Shown here in pieces: positions 1 to 9,788 of a DNA stretch of 42,631 bases (position 1 is its first letter; each line of letters opens with the position of its first letter). Location of the stretch: NCBI GenBank assembly GCA_003225365.1, contig QHZN01000116.1, forward strand, positions 1-42,631, given 5' to 3'. The stretch is from Acidobacteriota bacterium. Lineage in GTDB: Bacteria > Acidobacteriota > Terriglobia > UBA7540. The notes under the pieces were generated by a model. It searched no databases. It saw only the letters and a program-made list of their open reading frames with translations, and was not told where the DNA came from. The position numbers were made by a program, and so were the translations under genes.

Positions 1-338
1 GACTTTCGGTCGCCCTTTCGAAGTGCCGCGCGCGCCCGTTCGATGACGGCTTGCGCGCGTGGCTCCTCACTTCCCGAGATTGAAGTGGCCTTTCCCTTTT
101 TGCCCTGGTCTGGGTGTGCCTCTGTGTCCTCTGTGGTATATGCCTTTTTCTGAGGCGGGCTGTACAAGAAATTCACCAGCGAGACCACAGAGATCACTGA
201 GCAAGAAAAACAGACAAGAATGGAAAGGCCGCGATGCATCGCCTTGGGATTGAGCAGGCTCGACGATTCTACAAAAAAATACGGAGCCGCAAAGCATCCT
301 CTCTGCGGCCCCGCAGGGTTTTACGATTGAAGCCTGGG
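1..338. other. Left-edge non-coding stretch with inverted repeat
   Basis: No convincing gene is seen between the window edge and the end of the receptor gene at 339. A 9-bp inverted repeat, CTCTGTGGT at 129-137 and ACCACAGAG at 184-192, could fold into a long-loop hairpin and has the look of a dispersed intergenic repeat. A terminator-like hairpin lies at 273-309. A few minus-strand codons at 1-80 read like an alpha helix, but no start or stop anchors them. Confidence 0.4.
273..309 (-). terminator. Candidate rho-independent terminator after the TonB receptor gene
   Basis: Reading the minus strand downstream of the receptor stop at 339, the arms GCCGCA (304-309) and TGCGGC (286-291) pair across a 12-nt loop. 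A run of seven T follows after six more bases (273-279 on the plus strand is AAAAAAA). The position, about 30 nt past the stop codon, suits the end of the receptor transcript. The stem is short and the T run is slightly offset, so this is only a probable terminator. Confidence 0.5.
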
Positions 339-3300
339 CTAAAACTCAAGTCTCAGACCGAATTGAATGTCCCTAGCGGGGAATGATCCGAAAGCCTGAC
401 CGAAGCCTCCGCTCGAAATGTCGCTGTCAAAGCTGTTGAGGTTTACGTTGTTGAACACATTGAAGAATTCGGCTCGAAATTCCAACTGAGCGCCCTCTTG
501 CCCAACGAACCAGGGAATGCGCGTTTTCTTGGCGGCGGAAAAGTCCGTGTTGATGTAGCCGGGCCCCACGAAAGTATTCCGTCCCACATTTCCGGGGGCA
601 AGCCCAGTCGGTGCCGAGAACAGGCTCGAGCTGAAAACACCCGTAAGGAACTGCTGCTTGGTAAAACCGCTGTGTGCAACGCTGCCCGAGATATCCGGGC
701 GATCCCCGAAGGTCCCGTCAGCATTATAGTCGCAGCCTCCGCAGAAAACTGTGAACGGTGTGCCCTTTTGGAGAATGGTGATATTACCCACCTGCCAGCC
801 GTTGACGAGAGCGCTGACGACTCCGGGCCCCCCGCTCAAGCGAGGCACTTGCCAGAGGGTGCTGAACGATAGGCGGCGAGAGACATTGAAATCCGCGGGC
901 CCGTATTCCGCTTTGAGGTTGAGGGGATCGAAGGGCTCGAGGTAGAAGGTTTGAGCCTGGTCAACCGCGTGGCCGAAGGTGGCTGCGGCCTGGAAATTCA
1001 CTCCGCGAGAGAAGCCACGGTTGTGAACACTCAGCGTGCCGCCTTCATAGTGCGAGTTGTAGTTCGATTGCCCGTAGCCGAGGAAGTCGAAGCTGCTGTT
1101 GTAACCCACCCTTCCGCCGTTCTGGATAATCTCCCCCGCGAAGCGGTTGACGTTGAAGAGCGAATACATGTGGTGGCCTTCCGAGCCGATGTAGTCGGCC
1201 TCCGCCAGCCAGGCATGCCAAACCTCATATTGCGCCCCCAGCGACCAGTTCTCGCCGTATTGGATCTTCATATTCGGATCGGTGAGCACCTGGCTGGTTG
1301 GGACGCCCACCAGCCCATTCTTGGCGTTCAGGCCCTGTACCTGCAGACCCGTTACGGCCGGGAAATTGTAAGGCGAACTGCCCGATGCGCCCAGCCCGTA
1401 GGCGGGCGTGCAGGCCGGAGCGCTCAACAGCGAACAGGAGGCGTTGGCGACCAGAGGCAGGTTGTTCCGATCGCCCGTATACAACTGGTTTTCTGGCCGG
1501 TCGTAGAACATTCCCCAGCCGCCTCTCACCGACATTTTTCCTTGCTTTGTCGGGTCCCAGGCAAACCCCAGCCGCGGCGCGATGTTATTGTCTCGCGTGT
1601 GCCAGAGTTGTGGCACGTGGTCCATCTTCATATTGGCAATCCGCTCCTGCCACGTGGTGCCGCCCTGAAACACTCCATTGTTCAGCCGGTCGAACCTTTC
1701 CGTAGGACCCGTGAAGACCTCCCAGCGAACACCCAGGTTCAGCGTGGTATTCGGCCTTAATTTGAAATCATCGTGGAGGAACGCGCCAAGGTCGGTGGAG
1801 CGATAGGCGAAGTCCACGTTGACCGAGCCGACCTGACCTGTTCTTGGGTCAAATTGGATGTTGCTCTCGTTATACGGCGTATCCGCCGCAAAGTGCAGGA
1901 TGCTGCGAAATTGGAAAGTCGGACGGCGAGTGGTGTCCGTAAAGAACTCGTCATCGTGATGGCGCGCCCAATTGCCGCCCACCTTGATGCTGTGCCGCCC
2001 GCGGACCAGGCTCGCCACGTCTTTCCACTCGTAGTTATTCTGCTTGAAGACCCCGATGAAGCCGTTGCCGGGGAGTGAAGTCCCGTCGTCCGTGCCCATG
2101 GCGGGCACCTGGCAGTTATCGCAGGGCGCGTCCCCAAAGGTCCGCGTGTAGCTCACCTTCATCTCGTTCACAAAAGTGGCGCTGCCGGTGTGCGTCCAGT
2201 CCAAATTGATCAAATGAGTGTATTCGGGCTCGGCAGGGCTGAATTTCGGGAAGTAGACGGACGGTGACGCAAACTCCACGGTCTGGCGAGTCGTTCGGTA
2301 GAAGCTGCCGTAGAGGCGGTCCTTGAAGTCATTCCAGTTATGGTCGAATCGTCCGCTCACTTGAACCCCGTTGCGGAAAATCGTGGCGTTGAAAGTGCCT
2401 ATTCCCGAGACCGGCATGTCACATGGGATCTGCGTAATGGGCCCGCTTGACACCATTCCAAACGAGCTCGACCCGAACGGACCGATTGGTGCGCTCCCTG
2501 TGCAACTGGATCCCACGTCGGTACCCGCAGTTGTAGGGGGGTGATTGGGCGCAAATGACGTCGGGAAAGAAGTCAGCAAATTGGTTGAGATGGCGTTCGG
2601 CGCGTTCGTTTTCAAGTAGCTGATCAATTGAGGCGTGGGAATTTGGGCTTGATTCCCGATCCCCACGCCGGAACGAAGCATGTCAAAGGAGCCAAAGTAA
2701 AAGTCTTTGTCTTTCCGGAGCGGCCCGCCGAAACTCCCCGCGAACTCATTTCGAAGGAAAACCGGCGCGCCTTTATTCAGATACCCGTTGGTGTTTTGGA
2801 AGATATTGCGGGAATTCAGATGCGTGTCCGTGTGGAACCAGCTCAGCGTTCCGTGATATTCGTTGGTGCCGCTCTTGGTGACCACGTTAACGATCGCTGC
2901 CGCGTTGCGCCCGTATTCCGCCGAAAAACTATTGGTCTCGATTCGGACCTCTTGAATGGAGTCGGCATTGGGCGTCAGATTGGTGACGCCTCCGCGAGGA
3001 TTGCCGTTGGTCGTGGCGCCGTCTACGGAGAAATTATTGGATTCCGCCCGCTGGCCGTTGGCATTCAGGTTGACGCCGTATTCAGCGTTGAAGATGTCCG
3101 CCGTCGCCTGCGCGTAAGCCTGTCCGCCGCCGCTGGGCAGGCCTGTTACGCCGGGTGTCAGCACCACCAGGCTGAACATATTGCGCCCCACGAGAGGAAG
3201 TTCGTGGACTTTGGTCTCGTTGATCTGGCCGGAAACGGCGCCCGAAGTCAGAGTCACCGGAGTCGCCGAGACGGTCACTTCAACCTTTTGGCTGGTCGCG

Positions 3301-3641
3301 CCGAGTTTCAGGTTCACATTGACTGTGCGCACTTCGGCCACTTGAATCCTGATCTCGCTCAACGTGGCCGTTTCAAACCCCGAGGCGCTCGCGGTGAGGG
3401 AGAAGACGCCGGGCGGCAGAGCCGTGAAGCGATAATTTCCTGCCGACATCGTCACCGTGTTGTGCTCGACGCCGGTGCTGACTTCGTGGAGCGTTACCGT
3501 GGCGTTGGGAACCACGGCGCCGCTGGGGTCGAAAATTGTACCTTCTAATCCGCTGTTAAATTGCGCCCACAGCGATCCGCTGCCCAGGACCGTCATGAGC
3601 AGCGCTGCGGAAGCTGTCGCTGCGATTCGTGAGAACCTCAT
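339..3641 (-). CDS. Oar-like TonB-dependent receptor with carboxypeptidase-regulatory domain
   Basis: A large outer-membrane receptor (1100 aa) of the kind acidobacteria use to import oligosaccharides or other nutrients. Residues 1-26 are a signal peptide ending ...GSLWAQ. Residues about 30-115 form a carboxypeptidase-regulatory (CarboxypepD_reg) fold with the typical GTIFDPSGAVVPNATV start. A plug-like segment follows (about 120-260, including QINETKVHELPLVGRNMF and SIQEVRIETNSFSAEYGR), then a long beta-barrel ending in an aromatic residue (...GLRLEF). The start is supported by AAGGAGGG seven bases upstream of ATG 3641. It is the last gene of the minus-strand carbohydrate locus but lies 352 bp beyond the TPR gene, so it may have its own promoter. 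The substrate cannot be read from sequence; the neighbouring glycosidases suggest a plant-derived saccharide. No SusD partner is present. Confidence 0.9.
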   Translation of the reverse strand: MRFSRIAATASAALLMTVLGSGSLWAQFNSGLEGTIFDPSGAVVPNATVTLHEVSTGVEHNTVTMSAGNYRFTALPPGVFSLTASASGFETATLSEIRIQVAEVRTVNVNLKLGATSQKVEVTVSATPVTLTSGAVSGQINETKVHELPLVGRNMFSLVVLTPGVTGLPSGGGQAYAQATADIFNAEYGVNLNANGQRAESNNFSVDGATTNGNPRGGVTNLTPNADSIQEVRIETNSFSAEYGRNAAAIVNVVTKSGTNEYHGTLSWFHTDTHLNSRNIFQNTNGYLNKGAPVFLRNEFAGSFGGPLRKDKDFYFGSFDMLRSGVGIGNQAQIPTPQLISYLKTNAPNAISTNLLTSFPTSFAPNHPPTTAGTDVGSSCTGSAPIGPFGSSSFGMVSSGPITQIPCDMPVSGIGTFNATIFRNGVQVSGRFDHNWNDFKDRLYGSFYRTTRQTVEFASPSVYFPKFSPAEPEYTHLINLDWTHTGSATFVNEMKVSYTRTFGDAPCDNCQVPAMGTDDGTSLPGNGFIGVFKQNNYEWKDVASLVRGRHSIKVGGNWARHHDDEFFTDTTRRPTFQFRSILHFAADTPYNESNIQFDPRTGQVGSVNVDFAYRSTDLGAFLHDDFKLRPNTTLNLGVRWEVFTGPTERFDRLNNGVFQGGTTWQERIANMKMDHVPQLWHTRDNNIAPRLGFAWDPTKQGKMSVRGGWGMFYDRPENQLYTGDRNNLPLVANASCSLLSAPACTPAYGLGASGSSPYNFPAVTGLQVQGLNAKNGLVGVPTSQVLTDPNMKIQYGENWSLGAQYEVWHAWLAEADYIGSEGHHMYSLFNVNRFAGEIIQNGGRVGYNSSFDFLGYGQSNYNSHYEGGTLSVHNRGFSRGVNFQAAATFGHAVDQAQTFYLEPFDPLNLKAEYGPADFNVSRRLSFSTLWQVPRLSGGPGVVSALVNGWQVGNITILQKGTPFTVFCGGCDYNADGTFGDRPDISGSVAHSGFTKQQFLTGVFSSSLFSAPTGLAPGNVGRNTFVGPGYINTDFSAAKKTRIPWFVGQEGAQLEFRAEFFNVFNNVNLNSFDSDISSGGFGQAFGSFPARDIQFGLRLEF

Positions 3642-3993
3642 TGGGTAACCCTCCTTGTTGATATGGCCCGAGAATGATGTCAGGCCTTACCACGTTGAGC
3701 TGGAACGAAACGGTCGACCGTCCTCCGATGCGAGAGACGGGCCACGGCACCCGCCGAGCACGGCAGCTACTCCAGCCTTTGGATTACTGACTGAACAGTC
3801 TCTAAGTGACTGCTCTGGACTTTGGGACAGATCTCCGAAAACTACCCAGCTCCCGACGCCAAGGTATCCGAACTCGTATACCAAGAGCGTAAACGTTTAA
3901 CCCACTAGCGTGTCGCTTGTCAAGAGATATTTTGTCGCCCAGCCGGCGCTATCATGGGTAATATTGACTAAAGATTTAGGCTCCTTCACTATT
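3642..3993. other. Intergenic region between TPR gene and TonB receptor gene
   Basis: 352 bp without a supported gene. It contains the receptor Shine-Dalgarno site, a perfect TAAACGTTTA palindrome at 3890-3899 and a GTATAC-centred site at 3876-3881. The latter resembles sites upstream of the GH127 gene and the TIM-barrel gene. No convincing -10/-35 pair was found by eye. Confidence 0.5.
3890..3899. promoter_or_regulatory. Palindromic operator candidate (LacI-type, CG centre)
   Basis: TAAACGTTTA is a perfect 10-bp palindrome with the central CG typical of LacI-family operators. It sits about 250 bp upstream of the TonB receptor start. The only LacI-like sequence in the window is the decayed fragment at 13838-14044, so the site may be orphaned or bound by a regulator encoded elsewhere. 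This is inference from motif shape only. Confidence 0.35.
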
Positions 3994-5649
3994 TCAGTTA
4001 TTCCTGAGGTGGGATTGCGCGATGGCGAGCTTTTGACGTGCGGCCTGGTCTGTTTCGTTCCAGGCCAAGACAGCTCCAAACTCGGAAATTGCCCCGGACC
4101 AATCGTGCGCTTTGAGGGCCGCCTCACCCAGCACACGATGGGCTTCTACAAGGCTTGGTGCCAGCTCGACTGAACGCCTGATCTCTCCCAATCCGTTCGC
4201 ATTCTCGCCCAACATCTCGAGGGCGAGCCCCAGCTCGAAATTTGCCTCGGCATAATCGGGCTTGAGGGCTATCGACCTTTGCAGCGCGCTAACAACCTCT
4301 CTCGGAGGCGCTCCATTCTTCTTGAGGGCGCGCGCGAGCTGAAACTGAACCTCGGGGTATTCCGGGCTCAGATCAGCGGCCTGCCGCAGTTCGTCTAGCG
4401 CGACGCCGGTCTCACCTTTGTGCAAATGGTCCTTGGCGGAACCCAGCAGCACGCGCGAACGCCCGGCATTCGCTGCCAAAGCGTCGATTTTCGCCGCTTC
4501 CTTCAGATGTTCCGCAGCGTCTTCGGACCTTCCGGCGCCCTGCAATGCCTTCGCCAACGCGACGTGAGCGGCAGACTCATAAGGATTGAGGCGCACTGCC
4601 TCGGTCAAATGGCGAATGGCGCCCTGCGCGTCGCCCAGCTTCATCAGCGCAGAGCCGAGGTAGTAATGAGAGTCGGCGTCGTTTGGATCTTGAGTGACAG
4701 CCTCCCTCAGCTCCGCGACCGCGGCCTCGTAGTGTCCCTGTTGGCGCAGAGCCAGCCCGAGCTGCCGGTGCGCTTCCGGATAGTGAGAGTCCAACTTGAG
4801 CGCGCCTTCAAACTCTGTCTTGCTCGCGTCGAAATCGGATTTCAACCGCAGGACCTCAGCCAGGTTGTAATGGGACTCTGCCCTGTCGGGGGCGAGTTTA
4901 ATGGCCTCCCGCAATGCTTCGATAGCGGCGTTGAAATCTTGACGGTCAGCGAGGGCTTGTCCGAGTGCGAGATAAACCCTCGGCAAAGTCGGAAGTAGTT
5001 GCGCAGCGGCTTGGAGCTCACGCACTGCTCCCTCCAGCTCGCCTTGCTCTCGCAACTCAACTCCGAGGTTAATTTGCGCCTCGGCAACAAAAGGCGGTCG
5101 CAATCGCACCACCTGACGAAGCAATTGGATTGCGCCGCTGCGGTCACCCAGCTTCCAGCAAGCGGCGCTGAGAGCGTACTTGGCCTCGACGAAAGCAGGG
5201 TCCACACGGAGGGTTGCCTCATACTGCTGGATAGCATCCAGGGCGCGTCCCATGCGGTCATAGGCCAAAGCGAGATGGAAGTGGGCTGAACTCAGGCCAT
5301 CCGAGACTTGGATCGCCCTTCGGAATTCTGCCGCCGCGTCATCGGGCCGCCCGAGTTCCGCCAAGGCCACGCCCGCGTAGTCGTGGGCGGCAGCATTCTC
5401 CGGATCAAGTTGGATGGCCGCGCGGAATTCATCAAGCGCCTTCGCGAATTCGCGGTCGGCAAGGTAACTGATGCCCCGACGTTGGCGGGATTCGCCGCCC
5501 GACATCCCGCCTCTTTGCGCGAGCGCGGCTGCTGGGGATTGCCCGAGCACAAGGATCGCTGCCGCCGCAGCTAGCAGCACCGAGCACTGGCGGGCAAGTT
5601 CGAGCGTGCCCAGCATTACCGGAGACGCCGCTGCCTGGGTTCGTCTCAT
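3994..5649 (-). CDS. Secreted TPR-repeat protein
   Basis: 551 aa, almost entirely tetratricopeptide repeats. After a signal-peptide-like segment (about 1-45, hydrophobic LLAAAAAILVLGQ and an AxA site near ALAQ), roughly a dozen 34-residue repeats run from about 55 to 545. They show recurring A..LG.AL...G....A...L..A..L.P spacing, for example GRPDDAAAEFRRAIQ and GHYEAAVAELREAV. TPR arrays act as protein-interaction scaffolds. The ATG overlaps the stop of the upstream FG-GAP/ASPIC gene by four bases (ATGA, 5646-5649), so the two are translationally coupled and probably act together in the periplasm. In this kind of locus the TPR protein may replace SusD-type solenoids, which are also TPR-based, but that role is inference. 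Confidence 0.85.
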   Translation of the reverse strand: MRRTQAAASPVMLGTLELARQCSVLLAAAAAILVLGQSPAAALAQRGGMSGGESRQRRGISYLADREFAKALDEFRAAIQLDPENAAAHDYAGVALAELGRPDDAAAEFRRAIQVSDGLSSAHFHLALAYDRMGRALDAIQQYEATLRVDPAFVEAKYALSAACWKLGDRSGAIQLLRQVVRLRPPFVAEAQINLGVELREQGELEGAVRELQAAAQLLPTLPRVYLALGQALADRQDFNAAIEALREAIKLAPDRAESHYNLAEVLRLKSDFDASKTEFEGALKLDSHYPEAHRQLGLALRQQGHYEAAVAELREAVTQDPNDADSHYYLGSALMKLGDAQGAIRHLTEAVRLNPYESAAHVALAKALQGAGRSEDAAEHLKEAAKIDALAANAGRSRVLLGSAKDHLHKGETGVALDELRQAADLSPEYPEVQFQLARALKKNGAPPREVVSALQRSIALKPDYAEANFELGLALEMLGENANGLGEIRRSVELAPSLVEAHRVLGEAALKAHDWSGAISEFGAVLAWNETDQAARQKLAIAQSHLRNN

Positions 5650-7373
5650 AATGACCGTATCCGCGGAAACGGGCGGTCGACAATTCCAGCGCCTTCTTTG
5701 ATGGCGACGATCTGATCCGACCGAAGCTTTTCAACCTTGCTGGCGGCGCCACTGGGCCATTGAACCTCGATCGAGTCCACAAACTCCCGCCTCCCGAGCC
5801 CGAAGTGGAGTCGCGGGTCTTGGGCGGACTGATAGCTCATGCCGCCTTTCCTTTGTTCATGCGAAATCAAATCTCCCGCAACCAATTTGACGCGGGCGCC
5901 GACGGCGTCACGGTTCGATCGCGCCCCGATCAGAAAAACTTCAAGCCAGTGGTTCGAGTTGCCGCCGTCGTTGCGGAAAAGCTGAGGGGCTTGCCCATTG
6001 TTACTTACCAGAATGTCCAAGTCTCCGTCGTTATCGAAGTCGGCGACCGCAGCCCCCCGGCTGACGCGCGGCAGCATGAAGTCGGGGCCCAGCTTCTGGC
6101 TCACGTTTTCGAACACTCCTTTACCAGTGTTGCGGAACATGAGTTTTGGTTCGGCGTACCGGGTCTCGGCGTGAAAGAGCCGGATGTTGTCCAGGATGTG
6201 GCCGTTGGCAATGAAGAGGTCGGGGACCCCATCATTATTGTAGTCCATGAAGCGCGCGCCAAATCCGCTCAAATGGAAAGTGGCGTACGCGAGCCCGGCC
6301 GCCGAGGTGGCATCCTCGAATGATCCGTCGCCGAGATTCCGGAGCAACCGCGCTTGCTCGAAATCGAGATGGGTCACGACCAAGTCCTGCCATCCGCCGC
6401 CTCGGGTATCCGCCGCGTCGGTTCCCATCCCCGCCTCGGGCCGGCCGTCGCTGCTTACGGCGACGCCGGCGAGGTAACCGACCTCCCGAAATGTCCCGTC
6501 ACGATTGTTGTGGAAAAGAAAGTTGGCCATGCCATCGTTGGCGATGAAGATGTCTTGCCAGCCATCGTTGTCGTAATCGAATGTAACCACGCCGAGCCCG
6601 TTGCCGGGCTTCAGGCCGACTCCGGAGGCCTTGCTGACGTCAGAGAATGTGCCGTCGCCATTGTTGTGGTAAAGCGTGGGCGTCTGTCCGTGATAGTCGT
6701 TAGGACGGCAATAGCCGCGGTAGCCTTCCTTGTGTTCCCCGCACCAAGCGTTGTTCTCCGGCGACCAGTCCACATAATTGGCAATGATCAAATCCAGCCG
6801 GCCGTCGTTGTCGTAGTCAAACCAAGCGGCGCTGGATGCCCACATGCCTTGGTTGGCAACGCCGGCGCGAGCGGTCACCTCCGTAAAGGTCCCATCGCCT
6901 CGATTATGGTAAAGGATTGACCGATCGTAGCCGAGAACATAGAGATCAGGATAGCCGTCATTATCGTAGTCTCCGACGGCTACTCCCATGCCGAACAGGC
7001 TCTCGGCGCCCACGCCTGCTTGGGTAGTGACGTCGGTAAAGGTCCCGTCACCATTGTTGCGATAGAGCGCGCTTCGGAGGGGGTGCTGAGGCGTATAGAG
7101 CTTCGTGGCAGCGCCATTCACCAGATAGAGGTCGAGTAGGCCATCCTGGTCGTAGTCGATCCAACCGCAGCCGGAGCCCATGGTTTCGATGAGGAACTTT
7201 TCGGGCGAGGCGGCATTGTCGTGCCGAAACGTCATCCCTGTGTCGCGCGCGATGTCGCGAAACAGAATACGTTCGGAACCCGACGAACGGGGGAGGTTGT
7301 GAAGAGACGTTCCGCCGGCGGCCAGCGCGGCCAGCGACTTTAGCAACTCTCTTCTAGGCATCCGGTTCCGCAT
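5646..7373 (-). CDS. FG-GAP/VCBS repeat protein with C-terminal ASPIC/UnbV domain (CRTAC1-like)
   Basis: 575 aa. The N-terminus has a Tat-type signal (MPRRELLKSLAALAAGG). Residues about 60-490 form a beta-propeller of FG-GAP repeats with calcium-binding DxDxDG loops that recur in order: DYDQDG, DYDNDG (three times), DYNNDG, DFDNDG. The C-terminal 70 residues match the ASPIC/UnbV domain (RDAVGARVKLVAGD ... LHFGLGRREFVDSIEVQWPSG). Such proteins are exported and thought to bind ligands or carbohydrate; no catalytic role is established. GAAGGA lies two to three bases before ATG 7373. It overlaps the downstream TPR gene by ATGA. CRTAC1-like/TPR pairs recur near TonB receptors in acidobacteria, which fits this setting. 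Confidence 0.88.
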   Translation of the reverse strand: MRNRMPRRELLKSLAALAAGGTSLHNLPRSSGSERILFRDIARDTGMTFRHDNAASPEKFLIETMGSGCGWIDYDQDGLLDLYLVNGAATKLYTPQHPLRSALYRNNGDGTFTDVTTQAGVGAESLFGMGVAVGDYDNDGYPDLYVLGYDRSILYHNRGDGTFTEVTARAGVANQGMWASSAAWFDYDNDGRLDLIIANYVDWSPENNAWCGEHKEGYRGYCRPNDYHGQTPTLYHNNGDGTFSDVSKASGVGLKPGNGLGVVTFDYDNDGWQDIFIANDGMANFLFHNNRDGTFREVGYLAGVAVSSDGRPEAGMGTDAADTRGGGWQDLVVTHLDFEQARLLRNLGDGSFEDATSAAGLAYATFHLSGFGARFMDYNNDGVPDLFIANGHILDNIRLFHAETRYAEPKLMFRNTGKGVFENVSQKLGPDFMLPRVSRGAAVADFDNDGDLDILVSNNGQAPQLFRNDGGNSNHWLEVFLIGARSNRDAVGARVKLVAGDLISHEQRKGGMSYQSAQDPRLHFGLGRREFVDSIEVQWPSGAASKVEKLRSDQIVAIKEGAGIVDRPFPRIRSL

Positions 7374-7499
7374 CGTCCTTCGTTCAATTCACCGAGGTGT
7401 CGCGAAAGCCGCCGCTTCCCAAACTTGATATGTTACCCGGGCGAGGCTTCTACCAGCCAGGAGTGGGTTCGCGCGGCGCCCGCTCGCACGGGTTTTGGG

Positions 7500-9767
7500 T
7501 TAAACCTGGAGGGTCACGGGCATGCCGTCAAACTGAATCGCCAGCGTGTGGCTGTTTGGGACAAGTCGCACTGTGAAAACCCTCGGTGAGGGCGCGCGCA
7601 TCTTCGAGCCTTCGGCCAGCCTGAGGGTTAACTGACGGTCGCGAAAGTTCCACAGAGCCCGCAGGCGCATGAACTCGCCCTGCTCATAGCCGTAACTCTC
7701 GCCATCATCTTCGTACAAAACGAACTCCCCTGCCGGCCCGGGATACAGGGTGATCGCGAAGAGCGGATCAATTTTCTCCGCCGCATATTGCTTGATAGGC
7801 CCCATCGGTAACACCGCGCCTGCCCGGACATATAGCGGCATCGTCGCGAGGTCCACCGGCCGCAGCACTTCTCGGCCGCCCTCCAGCCTTTCTTCCGTCC
7901 AGAAGTCGTACCAGTCGCCGCGAGGCAAGTAGAGGTTGCGTGATGTGGCGCTCCTCTCGGTGACGGGCGCCACAAGAATGTCGCGGCCCCATAGGTATTC
8001 ATCGCCCCGCTCTGTGGCCTGCAGATCGTCCGGATAGTGTAGCCAAAGGGCGCGCATGATGGGCAAGCCGGTGTCGTGGGCCTCGCGCACGACGCTGTAG
8101 CTATATGGCATCAAGCGGGAGCGCAACTCGAGGTACTTCCGGCAAATCGGTTCCACCCGCGCGTTGTGGAGTTCTTTCGGATCGGGAAGGCCGGCCTTTC
8201 CTCGATATCCGCTGAGCTCAGTCGGACCATAATCGCCGGTGTTCCAGCCCCAGGGCAGGCGCAGTTTCCACGTTCTGCCATGCGACCGGAACAGAGGGCA
8301 GAAGGCGCTGAATTGGAACCACCGGACGTAGAGCTCGCCAGTGAACTCCGGCGTGGTTACGAACCCTCCGGTGTCCGTGCCCCAATAAGGCATGCCGCTG
8401 AGCCCGGTGTTGATGCCTACAGAAACCTGAGCAGCGAGCGCCTCCCAGGTGGAGTCGATGTCTCCCGACCAAAGCCACCCGTAGCGCTGGATGCCGGCGT
8501 ATCCATTTCGGTGCAAAGCAAAAGGACGAAGGTTGGGGCGCTCCAGCCGGCACCCTTCCGAATACATCTGATTCCGCACCAGGCATGCGCGTTCTGTGAG
8601 CCAATCGCCCTCGTCAGGCCACCACCCGTCGACGCCGAGCCGAAAATCCGGGATGTGCTCCCGCCAGTAGTGCGCCGCATCCTGCGGATCTTCAGCCGCG
8701 GGGCCAGAGTCCCGCACGCTTCCGTGAAGGTCCCTTACCTGGGGAACGACGTGCAACGCGACCTTGAATCCTTCGCCGTGCAGTTCCTCGATCATTGACG
8801 CCGGGTCTGTGAAGACACGCTGGTTGAAGGTGAAGGACCCGTGGCCGGTATTCCAACCGGAAGGGCAGAAGCCCGTTCCCAAATAAATGAAGGCGTCGCA
8901 AGGCAGTTTCTTTTGGCGAAATGTTTTCGCCTCTGACAGGACCTCCTCGCTGCTCGCCAGAGTCCGATGAGATTGCAGGTAGCCGAGTGCCCAGATGGGC
9001 GGCATGTGGGGGACACCGGTCAGCGCGGCGAGCTCGGCATAGAGTTCGGAAGGACTCCCGGCAACGAGGAAAACGTCGAGCGGTATTTTCTCTCGGGTGT
9101 CTCGGGGCTCAAATCGGCCCTCCTTCCCTGTGAGATTAAAGCTCCCCAATGGCCGATGCAAAAAGATCGCCCACCCTTCCGGGCTTACAAGCCAAGGAAC
9201 CGGCATGCGACCGCCGATTTCCGAAAATTGCGGTCCCCCCTGGCCGTGCGCCATCGGATAAACCGCACCCCGCCGTTCGAACTGATGGCTTCCTTCGCCC
9301 AGCCCAAAGAGCGGACCCGCGCCGCAGGAAAATGTGACAGCACATGTGCCAGCATCAATCTGAAGTTTCTGGATGATTTTTCCAGCTTTGTCCTCGAGCT
9401 CGATGCTGATCGGGTCACTCGAGATGCGGACACTGAAGTCGGCGCAGGCAGTCACCTGAGTCGGCGACTTGGACCTCAGAGTCGCGGCCGGCGCCGGCCA
9501 CTCGTGTCTGACCAAAACCAGATCGTCTTCAACTTGCTTTGTTGCGTTGCGGGTCCCCAGGGGAAAAATTGTAAAGCGGATCGCGTGAGGAGAAACCAGT
9601 TTCAAAGAGAGCTCGACGGGCCGACCAGCCACAAGGATAGGACCGTCTTCGACGGCCTCGCAGGCGGGCTTATTCGGAAGTGCCAAGCGAAAACTTTTCG
9701 TGCCCGCCATGGTCCCGGTGGCGGCAAGGCGAGCGAGAGCTTGGCGGCGCGGGATTCGTTTGCTCAT
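7500..9767 (-). CDS. Glycoside hydrolase family 31 enzyme (alpha-glucosidase/alpha-xylosidase type)
   Basis: 755 aa, a typical GH31 length. A Tat-like leader (KRIPRRQALARLAATG) is followed by the N-terminal beta-sandwich (about 40-230, including the GLGEGSHQFERRG segment), the TIM barrel (about 255-600) and C-terminal beta domains (YLPRGDWYDFWTEE, YEDDGESYGYE). The GH31 nucleophile is probably Asp385 in GWWPDEGDW, and the acid/base Asp436 in WSGDIDSTW. Both motifs are intact, so the enzyme should be active, releasing alpha-linked glucose or xylose in the periplasm. The exact substrate is not predictable; a xyloglucan or arabinoxylan side chain would fit the neighbouring arabinofuranosidase. 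It starts 21 bp after the upstream gene's stop, without a strong Shine-Dalgarno site. Confidence 0.9.
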   Translation of the reverse strand: MSKRIPRRQALARLAATGTMAGTKSFRLALPNKPACEAVEDGPILVAGRPVELSLKLVSPHAIRFTIFPLGTRNATKQVEDDLVLVRHEWPAPAATLRSKSPTQVTACADFSVRISSDPISIELEDKAGKIIQKLQIDAGTCAVTFSCGAGPLFGLGEGSHQFERRGAVYPMAHGQGGPQFSEIGGRMPVPWLVSPEGWAIFLHRPLGSFNLTGKEGRFEPRDTREKIPLDVFLVAGSPSELYAELAALTGVPHMPPIWALGYLQSHRTLASSEEVLSEAKTFRQKKLPCDAFIYLGTGFCPSGWNTGHGSFTFNQRVFTDPASMIEELHGEGFKVALHVVPQVRDLHGSVRDSGPAAEDPQDAAHYWREHIPDFRLGVDGWWPDEGDWLTERACLVRNQMYSEGCRLERPNLRPFALHRNGYAGIQRYGWLWSGDIDSTWEALAAQVSVGINTGLSGMPYWGTDTGGFVTTPEFTGELYVRWFQFSAFCPLFRSHGRTWKLRLPWGWNTGDYGPTELSGYRGKAGLPDPKELHNARVEPICRKYLELRSRLMPYSYSVVREAHDTGLPIMRALWLHYPDDLQATERGDEYLWGRDILVAPVTERSATSRNLYLPRGDWYDFWTEERLEGGREVLRPVDLATMPLYVRAGAVLPMGPIKQYAAEKIDPLFAITLYPGPAGEFVLYEDDGESYGYEQGEFMRLRALWNFRDRQLTLRLAEGSKMRAPSPRVFTVRLVPNSHTLAIQFDGMPVTLQV

Positions 9768-9788
9768 GTGGGCGCAATTCAGACGGAT

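Noticed and set aside
1-80. Possible end or start of a gene at the left edge on the minus strand
   Set aside because: The codons read like a helix, but there is no start codon, no ribosome site and too little sequence to judge.
951-3548. Long plus-strand frames (951-1760 and 2628-3548) opposite the large TonB receptor gene
   Set aside because: They mirror the codons of the receptor gene, have no ribosome site and show no domain pattern.
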